A stretch of DNA of 64,000 nucleotides from Acanthornis magna (taxonomy: Eukaryota; Chordata; Aves; Passeriformes; Acanthizidae): the NCBI GenBank assembly GCA_036785705.1, contig JAWUZG010000016.1, positions 3,844,001 to 3,908,000 of the forward strand, written 5' to 3'. The notes under the pieces are model-generated. The model was not told where the DNA came from, searched no databases, and saw nothing but the letters and a program-made list of their open reading frames with translations. Every line of letters begins with the position of its first letter. Within the stretch, counting starts at the first letter, position 1. The position numbers and the translations under genes were made by a program. Positions 10,746-22,900 of the stretch are shown here, piece by piece.

Positions 10746-12590
10746 CTGGGATTTAAGCAACTGGTTAACTGCTTTGGTGCTCTGCAAGGTATTTATTTGT
10801 TGTTTGCTATTGAACCTCTGAGTAATAAAGGAGACATAGAAGGAAATAGATCTTTAAGGCACTGGGTGAAACCTGGGTTAGTTTTTGTAATAGGTATAAG
10901 AGTATTTGACATAGCAAAAACAAGCATAGGGCTTTGGACATGGATAGAGTAATTTAAATTAAAGAGAAAGAGATGATCCCTGAGGATGAGAGCTCTGAAG
11001 GTCATTTGCCTTGTCTTTGCTGAGCCAGAGAGATTGTGATTATGATAATGACTGCCAAAGAATTTGCTTTATTGATGCTCACCTGATATTAATGAAAGTA
11101 TTAAAAGTATACCATGAAGTTTCTGATGTAAAGAAATACAATATTTCTGAGAATAACTTTAATAACTTTCGTGTGACTCTTTAGGACAAAATTTATTTAA
11201 AAACAAGACCATCTTTATCTAACAGTCAACACAAGCAGCTTAATCTTTAAAACTGATGATCAGTAACAGCTCCTGAAGCCAGTGGAAGCTGTCATTTTTC
11301 TGCACTGTGGCAATTCAGACCTTATATTTTTCTTTGCTTCCACCTATAGAGATGATAATACCTATTCACCTATCTGGGATGACTGACATCAAAATCAACT
11401 CTCTGAGGCCTAACAGTGAGATTCCAGGGTACATTAAAAGTCTGCCAGTTCAGTATATTACAAAAAAATGAACGGTTTGTTTTAAAAAAAACCCCCAATA
11501 ATCAAAATCTAATTATTAAGACTTTGCATTTTAATGAAACCACAACAATAGGAACGGAAATAGCTTCTGAATATATTTGATTTGAAGCAAAAGAATCACA
11601 GCAACATAATTTACTTTGACACAAGAGACTTTCATTAAAAATAATTTTGCCCAGTAAAACATTACGGAATCTTAGTTGTGAAAACAAACAGGTGTTTAAG
11701 ATACTATAAAAATGTACTTAACATCTGGAGAACTCATACTCAATTTACAGGCTAAATATAATCTAGTCTTTCATTTTCCACATTTATCTGATTGTGTTCA
11801 CAATATCAGTCAGAAATTCAAATACAGAGTGAAGAATTAAGCAGTCCTTGAGTATTTGACTGAAAAGAGTTCATGGGTGGGTCCCAGGACCAGCTCTATT
11901 CCTTGCAAAGGCTGAGAGTCACAAACTGGCTGTGAAAATTCAATACTTTGACAAGCAATGTTCCTCTTAAGGACTCTAACAGAAAAAAAAGGCTACAAAG
12001 TGGGATGTACTAATATTGCTAATACTAATAGGATATTGTAAGACACGAACAATATCTTTTCCAGGTGATTCATAGAGACAAATTTGGAGATGAGGCATGA
12101 CTAGAGATTGAGGGGGGTGATACAGGGAATTTAGCTTTGACAAAGGAGTTGTGCAAAAACCCTAGGATGAAATTTTAATGGAAAAGATTCACCACAGTTG
12201 TACAATGTTTAAGCTGAACAGATAATACTTTCTCTTTGCTGAAGTTAGTGAGAGTGCTATTCATTTCTCTGGGCCCATGTTTAATTTAATAATGCTTTAG
12301 ATGAGCATTAACCCTGCACTGGATGTATCTAACCTTTAATTCTCTTATGGCTTTAGTTAAGAAGTGCTGGCAGCTCCTTCATGCAATGGCTCCTTGACTA
12401 GATATTCCAAAATTTTTCCTGAGTCTTCTTGAATTTTGTTTATGATATAAAAGCTGTAAATCACTTTTCTAGAAAATGTATTGTCTTGAAAATTCATAAA
12501 AGCAGATGGGAAAACATAAGGTGTTTCCACTTGCAATATCTTTGATGGTCATTCAACCTACTCATGCAACATTACTCACTTAAGGGAGAA
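10746..12590. other. Single-copy AT-rich non-coding DNA
   Basis: No gene, RNA or transposable element recognised. Open frames do not exceed about 70 codons. Short A/C-rich homopolymer junctions occur (for example 11484-11496), but no tandem repeat. Confidence 0.65.
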
Positions 12591-12722
12591 GGGGGTTTTT
12601 TGTTGGGCTTTTTGGTTGTTTTTGTGGTTTTGTGGTTTTGTTTTTTGTTTTTTTGTTTTCTTTAGGGTTTTTTGTTTGTTTGTTTGTGTTTGTTTTTGTT
12701 TTTTTTACTTGTTTTGTTTTTT
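12591..12722 (+). repeat. G/T-rich low-complexity tract with (TTTG)n core
   Basis: About 130 bases contain almost only T and G on the plus strand, with repeated GGTTTT and TTTG units (several consecutive TTTG copies near 12670-12690) and T runs up to eight. The strand asymmetry is nearly total. It creates an 82-codon open frame of Phe, Val, Cys and Leu that is a composition artefact. Similar tracts recur at 24444-24587, 34297-34353 and 46441-46488, with complementary A/C-rich tracts elsewhere. Confidence 0.85.
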
Positions 12723-14100
12723 CCCCTCCAAAACTTCACTGACCTATAACAGCATTGGTGCCTTTCTAAATTGTTATCACAATTCCTGTAACTGTACAGG
12801 ACTGAGCTGCCAGGTGCAGCCTTATTATGAATTTCCCTCACGGTTCTGGCTCACCTCTCTCTGAGCTCAGAGATGTGTCTTCAAACAGTAACTTCTGCAT
12901 ATATGACCATTCATAAAAACACAATCCAGAGATAATGATGTGTAAGGTAATTGATTTATTCATATCCAATAGAGACTAAAGCTTATAAATCAACTTTACC
13001 TTCATATAGAAGTGAGCTGAATAAAAGTGACACATAAATCCATAATAAATTTTTGAATTATGCAGTTTGTCTAGTGAAATTTAGTTTCATTGGGCAGAAG
13101 ACAAGTTAACATAACCAAAAAAAAAAAAGGTTTTCAACCATGATTATATCAATAGAATAAGAAACTTCTAACATTCTGTATTTTTATGTTAATCCATGCA
13201 GATCAGCGACATACTGAGATCTGAAATATTTGCTACATGGGAACTTGTAATTTAAAAGGTAAACTGTAACTCAAGAGGTTTGCCCTGCACATATTTTTTT
13301 GTTAGAGGCACTAATTTTCATAATATCCTGTAAAATGCTAATTTTGTGATGTTCAGCTGCAGTCTTCTGAAGCCATGTGCATCCTTCTAAATCTTTATAT
13401 TGCTGTGCTCTAGGCATGTGTTAAGGTTCAAGCATGGAGTATTCTGGTGTCAGCGTAGCTGCTGCCCCACAAAAGATGGCAACTGAAAACAAAAGCCTAA
13501 AGAAGCAGAGAAAACAACTGTTTGAAGAGGTAGAGACATCATAAAAGTAGCTGATCTAAAATTAGAACCAGATGCCTCACTAAGCCCTAAATAACACTAT
13601 TTTATGCAGCCTTTGTTTACCAGATTTCTTCTCTGCATAAATCATAAGAATGTACCTCTGGCTCAGAATAAATGGTACCCAAAGCTAGCAGAGCACACAC
13701 TTATTTTCTTTCTCAATGTACAATTAATTCCCACTATGTTAGAGAAGTGCATTAATTTAAATGAGTGAATTTAGAAGCAGTGCCCTTTCTTTTTCCTACC
13801 TGCCTATTCCACCCTGTCTGTTCGCCATCCTTAAAGAGAATCAGACACTTCAAGTTTTAAAACTCAACAAAAATCCATCATAGTCTGGTGACATCTGTTG
13901 TATTCCATAATTGGAACTGTTTTATGAGCTCTCCAACGTTGCATTTGAAATTATAACAACAACTTCGCTTCCTCTTCTTTGTGTGGAAGCCAACGTTTGA
14001 CGCACATAGCTGGAAGGTAGATTTATACTGTTTAAATAAAAATTATTCTGGTTAGGAATGTTTTGACTCAGATTCCCTGCCTTGCTCCTCCTTCCCACAG
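12723..14100. other. Single-copy AT-rich non-coding DNA
   Basis: No gene or transposable element recognised. The last 30 bases before 14100 are pyrimidine-rich and end in CCCACAG, discussed under the exon-like segment that follows. Confidence 0.6.
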
Positions 14101-14255
14101 AGGCCAATACTATTGTTTTGAAACTGAAATCCTTAATGAGAAAATGTTTGTTTCAGTGAAACTACAGGAGGAAACTCAAACAGATCCTGAAAGCCACACA
14201 GACCTGAAACTCACCTCCAAAATTCCAGTCACAACAAGATTGTATCTCAGAGCAG
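14101..14255 (+). other. Exon-like segment with acceptor, donor and open frame
   Basis: Immediately upstream is a strong 3' splice-site look-alike: a pyrimidine-rich stretch from 14071 ending in CTTCCCACAG at 14100. The downstream edge is AGCAG|GTTAGA (donor GT at 14256), a fair match to the vertebrate donor consensus. The 155 bases between are open in the frame running through 14063-14260, encoding a hydrophilic stretch with residues such as EETQTDPESHTDLKLT. In that frame the upstream intron would be phase 2 and the downstream one phase 1. I recognise no domain and see no partner exon. It may be an exon of an unannotated gene or lncRNA, or a chance pairing of splice signals. Confidence 0.3.
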
Positions 14256-15035
14256 GTTAGAATGACTGATTTGTCCTCTAAGTTTCTTTAGGTGGGACAC
14301 CCATTATGCCTGGGAGACTGACACCGTAGTGTAGTCTCATGACTCTTAACCAGAATCAATTTTCTGCTAAGCACGAGGCAGAGGAAATCTGGAACTTGGG
14401 GTATTCATATCTTGGAAAGCCTTTTGGCCACTTCCAGTGAATTGGAAGATGTTGAGAGCTCCTCTCTGTTTCAGAAGTCAAAGGAAATGAAAATATTACA
14501 ATTATTTGATTTTATATTTGATCGTGAAAAATAAAAAGTAATTGAACAGGAATCTGAAGATGCAACTGGAGTGAAAGCGAGAAAAAAATAGAACAGTGCA
14601 CAGTTCTGAACTCAAAAAAAAGAGCTAATTACATAATAAGGGTAATGAGCTCCCAAGGTAGACTTAGAGAGACTCTGGGGACAGTTGGTAGAATCCCTCT
14701 GGAAAATAAAAATCTAAGTAAATAAACAAAAATCAGAAGAACTGGCAATTGCTGATAGGTTGGTAAAAAGTGTCAACAGGATAAAATTAAAAAGATTTAT
14801 AGTAATGAAACCTTGTCCTTGTAATAGGAAATATAAATTGCAGAATGTAACCTGGGCAGAGTAGTATAGGAGGGAGGATCTGGGATGGGGGAGTTCTATT
14901 TCAGTGACAAACTGAACCCAATTTATTACTGGATGCCCCACCACAAAAGAGACAATGGAAGCATTTCAGATAAGGTAAATTGCCTGAGGGAAGTTGCTGC
15001 TGGGAAGCACTGAGCAGGGAGACTGAATCACACAC
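14256..15035. other. Non-coding DNA, possibly including degraded LINE sequence
   Basis: No gene recognised. The part from about 14860 to 15035 may be the upstream continuation of the ancient CR1 at 15036-15142, because ACCACAAAAGAGACAATGGA near 14940 resembles the 'tactacaaaagagac' phrase just before the conserved CR1 block. It is too eroded to bound. Confidence 0.4.
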
Positions 15036-15142
15036 GATTTACCAAAAGAGGTGACAAACTGGAGAGAATCCAGAGCAATGAAACCAGAGGGCTGAAGATA
15101 TGGAAAACCCTGGACTCACTGAGGAGAGGATAAAAAGTGTTA
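15036..15142 (+). mobile_element. Ancient CR1-like LINE, 3' coding portion
   Basis: The run from ATTTACCAAAAGAGGTGACA through ACTGGAGAGAATCCAGAGCA to AGGGCTG and GAGGAGAGGATAAAAAG parallels, in order and spacing, the CR1 stretch that encodes the C-terminal part of the reverse transcriptase protein (typically 'ctggagagggtccagaggag...agagggctgga...gaggagaggctgaaag'). It is more diverged than the four clear CR1 copies in the window, so it belongs to the older layer. No intact reading frame remains. Confidence 0.6.
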
Positions 15143-15268
15143 AAAGGCAATTATACATATTTAGTTATTTGTTCATAATTTATTTTCAGGCAATTACATA
15201 TGATGAAAAATATAAGTAGTGTTAAGCACTGGCAAAGCTGCAATGTTTCTAAAGTTTTCATAAAGAGG

Positions 15269-15765
15269 TTAGATGAAAATAGCTAAAGATGCCTCAGATA
15301 TATCTTGTCCCACCACTAAGCTGAGAGTAGAGGGAACAACACCTGAAACTCCTCTCCTTCCAGCCTTACTTTTCCATATGTCTGTGCCCTCACGCTTCTC
15401 TGGTTTGTCTGCTGAGGAGGTGGCAGTTTGACGGAGAGCAGAAGTGTCATGATAGAAAGAGTTAACAGACCAGACAGAAGAAGAGGAAGGAAAAGCGTCA
15501 GAGTCATTCTTCACAGTTATGCTCATCACTTTTTCAAACAAGGATACAGTGCTATTTTTAGCAAAGTTCCTGGAAACACAACATGCTGAATATTCATTAT
15601 CCACAGCAAAAGGTACAAGATGGTGAGCACCATTGTTCAAATCTTTTCTTTCACAAAATGGGTGAACCTCAAAGCTGTATATATCAAGCACTTGAATTTG
15701 CTTGTGCAGTATTTTGCAATTAGAGGGTGGCCAGACAACTTCCATCAAACAATGAGTCTCTCTCT
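15269..15765 (-). other. Longest open frame of the window, unrecognised; possible exon
   Basis: On the minus strand an open frame of about 158 codons runs from an ATG at 15745 to a stop at 15269. Just upstream (minus strand, plus coordinates 15766-15785) is a T-rich tract ending in GAG, acceptable as a splice acceptor, and a CAG|GTGTTG donor-like site falls at 15343. The conceptual product is Ser-rich and hydrophilic (for example SSSSVWSVNSFYHDTSALRQ), with no domain, signal peptide or membrane segment that I recognise. In 64 kb of AT-rich DNA one or so frame of this length is expected by chance, so coding status is unproven. Confidence 0.2.
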
Positions 15766-18700
15766 CTCAAAAACAACAAAAAAAAGATGTTAATCATTCA
15801 AAGTATGTTTTTGTTCAAGATCTAACAGGTCCATGACTTGCTGTTTTCCTGATGACTTGTCTGCCACCTCAGCTGCCAAACTAGGAAGACCTGGTCAAGG
15901 ACTCCACAAGTGCATCCAAGTTTCTTGTGTTTCAGGATGCAGGTGGCCCAAACTGGAGGACAGTCAGGCCCTGGACTTCCCTGTGAAACGGAATTAATTT
16001 CCCTTGTGCTGCTGGACACTTTGATCAAGATTCTTTATCAACTTTTCATTGCTTTCAAGGGAAATTAAAAATTTCCATGTGAAGTCACTAGAAACTTTGA
16101 AGATTTCCATATGGAAAATAATTTCTTTCTCTTCATAAATGGGCTTGAACTACAGATACTATAAAGCAGGGACACAAAGGAAATAAATAGTTGCTTGAGG
16201 GATCAGCACTCATAGTATGTAAAGCATGAGGAAGTTCTTCTGTGAGGGGGATGAAAAAGTTTGTGAGCACACAATTAAATAACTTGGTACACATATAGGG
16301 ACTAAACTGACTTTCTGAGGCCATCTAGCATCTGCTAGGAAGACAAGCTTCCCGAGTGCTCTCCTAGTTGATGATCATTTAAAATAGATTTTTTGCACAT
16401 AAGAGTGATTCTGAGTTCACAGCAACACATCTCATGACTCAGTGTGGCAAACAGCCAGATGAAGATCACAGCCTCCCTGACAGTCTCATTCTTCTCCGTC
16501 CTATTTCAGAGCTCACAGCTACCTCAAATAGATTGCTTTGCATTCAAAATAGCCTGCTGTGTAGCACTGCATACCTTTGAAAAGCTGCATCATTTGTAGA
16601 ATCATAACTAAAAGGCAGAATGGACAATCAGATGACCCAACTCATCTTTCTTTGTAGTCATGGCATGATGGTGACATTTCAGGTTAGCGACATCTGCCAA
16701 ATGGCTTTGGATATTTTATCTTCCTAAAAGGTCTCGCTGCCATATCGTGCATAAAATCTGACTACAGAATATTTCAAGTTTGATGGGAACTCAATAGGAG
16801 AAAGAGTCATCACTGCATTTTTAGGGGAACCCAATCTGTGAAGAACAACACGCTGTGAATGTTCTCTAGTTTGTTCAATGCTGCATATATGCTTCCAGTA
16901 CTTCATGAATATTTTCCCCTCAGCTCTGTCAAACCTGCGTCACATCGCTCTGAGTGCTTCTTGCTGATCTGTTCAAAACAAACAATGAGATGCAATTTGA
17001 GGAAAACTGAACTATCCTGCAGGTTGCCCAGTTTGCATTTCACCTCACTCCTCGATGGGTTATGCCTACACCAGGAAATTCAAGCATTCCCAGGACATGT
17101 GTTCTACTGCTTGGCCAGTCCCAGACACAACATTTTATGTAACACCCTCCAAAATATTCACCTGGCACCAAGAAGGTGGAATGACCGTGACTAGACAAGA
17201 ACATGAGGGAAGCTACTATTCAGTCAGATTTTGTCATATACACATGCATGTATCCATATCACACAGTGACTTCACTGCCTGGGTGAGGCATCCACTCTTC
17301 TGGTATAGCAGTCTTAAGTCTGCTTTGCTGTTAAAAATGAAATGTTATACAACTTATGGCTATTACAGAAGTTATTTATCTCTCACTTTTGCAAAGGTCT
17401 TTTTTCTACTATTTGTTTAGGTGTTGTTTTCTCCTAAAGTACAAAATTGCCCAGATCTACTCAGCTGAAAGCAATCAAATTATGTAAAATAAGAGAGTCA
17501 GGAAATGCAAATAAATTCTGTGCTAGAAATAACTCATATATGGTAACACAAAGAGAAAAAGAAAGAAAATGAAAGGCCAGTTGTAGGCACCCAACAAACA
17601 AGGTGAGTCAAGAATTATCATCAATATTTATTCCTAGGTCTGTTACAGATTTTCTTGCACCTCAGGAATGTTATTCAACAGTCTTGGATTTTCTGTTTTC
17701 CATATAAGCACATTGATTCTGATGTCACTCAGAAGAAGCTTTGGAGCTTGAAAGCATTCACGTTTTTAAATTATTTTATCTTCTTCAGGTGAAAATATCC
17801 ATAAGGACATGAAATATTATTTCAAAATCTGAAATGGCTTTTGAGTTCTACTCAACCATGTCTTAATATGCAAAAAGACAAGAAATTAATGACAGGAAAA
17901 TGCACCTGACACAATGTGGCACACTACTGTTCAATTACTATTTTATTAGCAAAAGGAGTAAGTAAAAAGGTAAAGGAAAATGATATAATCAGTTTGAATA
18001 CCTGTATTTATATTGCTGGCATGATTTCAAATGAGAATACTGTCCTAAGTAGGAAGATATTTAATTTAAATTAGCATCAGGCAGTAACACAGAAGGTTTG
18101 AAAACCACTCTTTTTTTCCCCCATGGAAAACCACTGATTCGATTTATAGATATCAACAATTCACATAAAGCAAAGATTTGTTAACATGTGCAATCCAAGA
18201 GAAAGGCAGTGCTCAGAGAAAGGCACATTTCTTTTTGTCTTCCAAAAAGCTGCTATCTTTTGAGCCATTATTCCTCCCAGGCCCTAGCAGCTGTATACAC
18301 TATATTTTAAAGTCATCTCTAAGAATTTAATGCAGAAAGAAAAGCGTCTGTCCCTGTCAAAAGTTCAGATGGATAGGCTGTGAGATGTAAAGCAGATTTG
18401 TGTCCTTATTCTTTGTTATGTAGAAACCCAAAGATCATCTCTAATGGCTAGACCTCTTAGCCCTCAACTGTTTTGCATAGATTTGGATTATTCTGTTGAC
18501 TGATTTGCAGTTAAAAGATACATGTAGTCATAAACTATTAAATCCATAAAGTGAGTCATCTCACACAAGGAAGTAGCCAAGTGTTATGAGATAATTTGGC
18601 ACAGAAATGTAGATGAATCCAATTTGTACCAAGCCTACAGATCCAGGTAACTCTACCTGAACTCTACTTGCATAGACAGGAACTGGAACATTTGACAAAA

Positions 18701-19999
18701 CAAATTTTTTAACTTGACTGTCAAGTAATCTGACATAAACTGACATAACAACTCCAGCAAATAGTTTGTTACGACAGTGTAACCCACCCATGTGCTCACT
18801 TCCCCACAGACCACACAGATTGTACTGTTCCAGCCCTGTCTGGCCTGTGCCACATAGGTTTGCAAACCACAAAACTGAACCCTGCTTTCTGTCCAGGCGA
18901 GCCACAGAGAGTTCAGGCACTTCAATTCTCACGCATTTAAGAAGAAAATATTCCTTTTTTCATCAAAATTGCCGTGATCATCTTTGAAGCTATGGGCTCT
19001 TTGCAATGCTCTCAGGACATTTGGCATATTTCTTCAGAAAAATGAAATGCTTATAGTAGAAATAATTAACACGATACAACTGAAACAAAGACTGAAGTAA
19101 TCAGAGAAGGTCTACTGACTTTGTCGTTGATGGACAGGTAATCTAGCTTCCACCTACTGCCCTGTAAGCAAGAATGTGGCCTTGTAGTCATCTTTGCAGC
19201 TTCACCAGCAGCGGGCAAACCTCAGGCAGTCAATGATATGTGCTTTTGACTGCTTTTCTCTTGTGGGTCTCCTGACAAAATGTACCAAGGAGCCTCAGTA
19301 CTGAACACATTTAGCACCTAGTAGTTATTCTCTCACCTTAAAGTTAATTTATATGACTACGCCTTTGAAAGGGGAGGAGGTGTTTCTCCTTCACAGGGTC
19401 CTTCTTTGTTCTTTTTGTCAAAATGATAGGAAGTGATTTGCAAGGAGCTCTTTCACCGGCTTCATGTGCTTCTGAGGCCAGTCACAGTTTGTAGCAGTTA
19501 GACCTGCATTGTGGAAACAGAATTTAGTCCAGTTCCTAAGAATTAATTATATATGCTTCATCTGGGAAAAAAACTGTCTGGGTTGTACAGAAATATTCAG
19601 AGCAAGCAAGAGGACTCCCTCAAGAACACTTCTTCATGTACAGAATTATTAAGATGATTTCTATTAGCCAGAAAATTAAATCCTATTATTGAAATACATA
19701 TGAAACTTTTATGAAGAATTTGAAGGGAAGACATTAATAAGTATTTTGACTGAGAATTATTAAAGGGTCATTTCATTTTTACAAGTACACAGGAAGCCTC
19801 CGAATTGTAAAGTGCTCCTTTATACACAGTTCATTTATTGTAAGCAGAGCTGAGGCTCTTATTTTACTCTTGATGTAGATGCCTGGTACAGCAGATTCCT
19901 TTTCTTCTTGTATTGAAAGGAGCTGCTGAGCTCAGTGTACTCTACTTTCTTTGAGTGGTCACAGCAGCAATTAGTGCAGGCAGGTCATTAGCATATCAT
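15766..19999. other. Single-copy AT-rich non-coding DNA
   Basis: No gene or clear transposable element. An open frame of 121 codons at 17055-17420 overlaps another of 111 codons in a second frame, and neither has a recognisable domain. The stretch 16680-16990 has a non-repetitive texture with a few CpGs and AT-rich core words and might be conserved, which cannot be told without alignment. An 8-base perfect inverted repeat at 19226-19253 is of a kind expected by chance. Confidence 0.6.
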
Positions 20000-22900
20000 A
20001 GCATCACACCGCAGTCTTTATGGATGAGATACTATCATTAAAGTATGTGCAGCTCTCGTGCAAAAATCAAGGACCTCTGAAGGTTTTATCTCTAACACAA
20101 CACCAGAAAGAAGCGAGGGAGAGGTTGGTTATGAAAAATCCAGAGCTCATAATGGGGTTAGGGGTCCAGATGTGAAAGCCAACCAATTACAGCACTCTTC
20201 TGTAGCCTCCTTTTCCAAACTAGCACAGTTGTACCCCATTATCTAGTGTATGTCTTCCCTTTAAAAAGAAAGAAATCTAGTACTTGGCATTGTTAATATG
20301 TGAAAACCCAGTTAAAGATGTCTAACTGAGTGTATTCATGGGCTAGGGGTAAAGGCTCCAAGGAGAAGGATCTGAGGAAGGCTGACCTTGTGGGGAGAGG
20401 AGCTCTGTGAAAGAGGAAAAAGCTGGGATGAATTTTGGGATGCAGCTGGTTCTAGGGCAGGAAGGAGGAGACTGTGATGGCATGAAGGAAGAGGCTTGTC
20501 AAAAGGGTTGAAATGAGCCAGTCTCCTTTGACCAGAGGAGTTGGGAAGTAGGGTCAGATCAGATCTCACTTTGGTCACTCCCCAGACACAAATGGCCCAA
20601 CCTTACCCTTCTGTGCCAGCATCAGTGTGTGCATCAATCCCAGCCTCCTGCTGCATATTCTTTACAGTGTGAAATTCAGCAAGCCCACAGGTCATTCATG
20701 GATTTTCTTATGATAAAGGCACAATGAGACACTCCCATTTAAATGACATTATGCTGTTGTTAGTATTGCACTTGCCTGGTGAGAGACAAGTCTAGCAAAA
20801 CCAGGAAGGGTATACCCTTGAAAGTGTTTTGAATGAAAACATAACTCATTCTTGAAAGAAGGACCATCAAAGTTTGAAAGTAGACAGTAATTGTAGCACT
20901 GGAATCAAGCATTCTTTCTTTCTTACTTTTTTTTAATCTTACAAAAATAAGGACCAACTGAAAAAGTTGCATCTGGAACTGATTTCTCTCAATTATTTTT
21001 TCTAAGTGTTCAGTTTTTAGCTTGGACCCAGCTGATGAATTATGCATGTTCTAAATAACAGAATTACAATGAAGCGGCCTGACTAGGATGGTGGAGAATG
21101 GGGGGAGGGAAGCAAAAGTTAAAATTAATATCTGAGGATAAGGATAAGTAATTAAAAAATCATCTAACAAATATGCATAAATAAAATAACTGGAGGGGAG
21201 AAAAGAAAACTATGGAAGTCACAAAAATATGGAAAAAGAAAAAAGATCACACAACTTACAGCTCCCTTAGGAATCCTGAATATTAATTGAATCACAATAG
21301 TAATAAACTGTAAGTTTTAAAATACTTGTTTCTTGACTCTCTGCCAACAGAAATTTAGTGACATGAACCCACCATCTTGCAGAGATCTCTAGAGATGAAA
21401 AGACTATAGATGTGCATAAAGTGGCCTAGATTAATACGATGACACTTCAAAAGCACAAGTTGGAATATTCCTCATTTCATCTTGATTTGTGAATAATTCA
21501 TCACTTTAAAACATGGGGGTTTTAAAACTTAGATGCAGACTTAGATGCATAATTATTGAATTTCCTTTGATCCACATTGTTTGTTTAATCAGTTACCTAA
21601 CATTAGGAAGTATGCCTTGTAATAATTGTAGTTCGAGTTTTCTTATATAATAGAAAAGGGAAGGGGGGAACGAAAATACTTGAAAACAATACTAAAGCAT
21701 TCAAAGCTATTCTAACAAATCTTTTTAGCCATTCTGTGTATAAAGTCTTTGGGTTTTCTACATAAGGGATAGCTAGAAGTTAGGTCTTGATGATTCAGTT
21801 CAATGTGACATTCTATCTTTGATTAAATCTTTGACTACAGCTGCCTAACTTGGATGACAAGTTTATCTAAAACTGTAGAAGCTACACACTCCACAGAAAA
21901 AAATACAGGTACTGTGTTTTCTTGAAGTTCCATTATCTATTTTGGTACAGAATGAATGGTTTAGCTTGTTGCAACTATGTTAATTATACTAAACATGTAC
22001 AGTTATCTCTACAAAGAAAATATTTTAAGATATTATTTAAGCCAATGAAACTGGGTAAATGATCTTTCTTTTGTGTTATTATCCTGCACTGTCCCTGTCA
22101 ACTGTATAATAGAAGATGGCTTCTAGCCCAGATAAACTATTTATAGCCAAAATGGCTTTAAGTATGCTTAATTACAAACTTAGATTTATTAATTTTCCTA
22201 AAGAGATCAGTTTCACAACCCAGACAAACATGGCTCACTCTCTTTAGGTGTGAGGCGTGATTATGACTTGAAGACACTTCCTGCTCCTGAGAACAAAACA
22301 AAGCCACCTCTGAAATCTTTCCAGTGCTCAACAAGAACACAGCAAGGGCAGCTCCATGACCCAACAGGGAGCAGCATTCCCAGCTGCGCTTTCCAAGCTG
22401 TCTGAAGGCCTTAGGAAAGAAGGCTGCAATCCTGGATCCTCCTGTATCTCATCAAACTAATGCACGAGAGACGGCAGCCCAAGAGTCCCACTCTTTTTTA
22501 TGGGACTCTTTTTTTATTTTCCCTGCATACATAAAGGTGTAATAAGGCCTGGAGAGGAACAAAGCCTAAATAAGACAAACTATACTTATAGCATATTAAG
22601 CTACCTTAAATGGAGGCTAACCTGTCTTTGGCCCATAATATTTTTTCCCATCAGCTTTTAGAGGTTATCCATTTGAAATCAGTTGAAAAAGATGCATTTG
22701 CAGACACTTGAGTCAAGAACAATTGTGTCTTTGTTCAGTCAGAGATCTAAGTTGTTTAAGGGAGCATTTACTAATGAGGATGTGTCAAACAATATTCTTG
22801 ACACTGGATGAAAGAAATGAAATTATCCTAAAGAATGCATCTGCAGTAATCTCAGCTTCTGAAAAACACATTTCCATTGCCCTTCAAATATGCAATCTCT

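Noticed and set aside
12616..12864. 82-codon frame rich in Phe, Val and Cys resembling a membrane segment
   Set aside because: Translation of the G/T low-complexity tract.
16600..16660. AGAATCATAACTAAAAGGCAG resembling an inverted CR1 tail
   Set aside because: Only a short stretch resembles CR1 and the following sequence does not continue in CR1 order.
18712..18726. ACTTGA-ctg-TCAAGT palindrome
   Set aside because: Six-base arms are common by chance and nothing nearby supports a function.
19226..19253. Perfect 8-base inverted repeat GCAGTCAA/TTGACTGC with 12-base loop
   Set aside because: Many such short hairpins are expected by chance in 64 kb.
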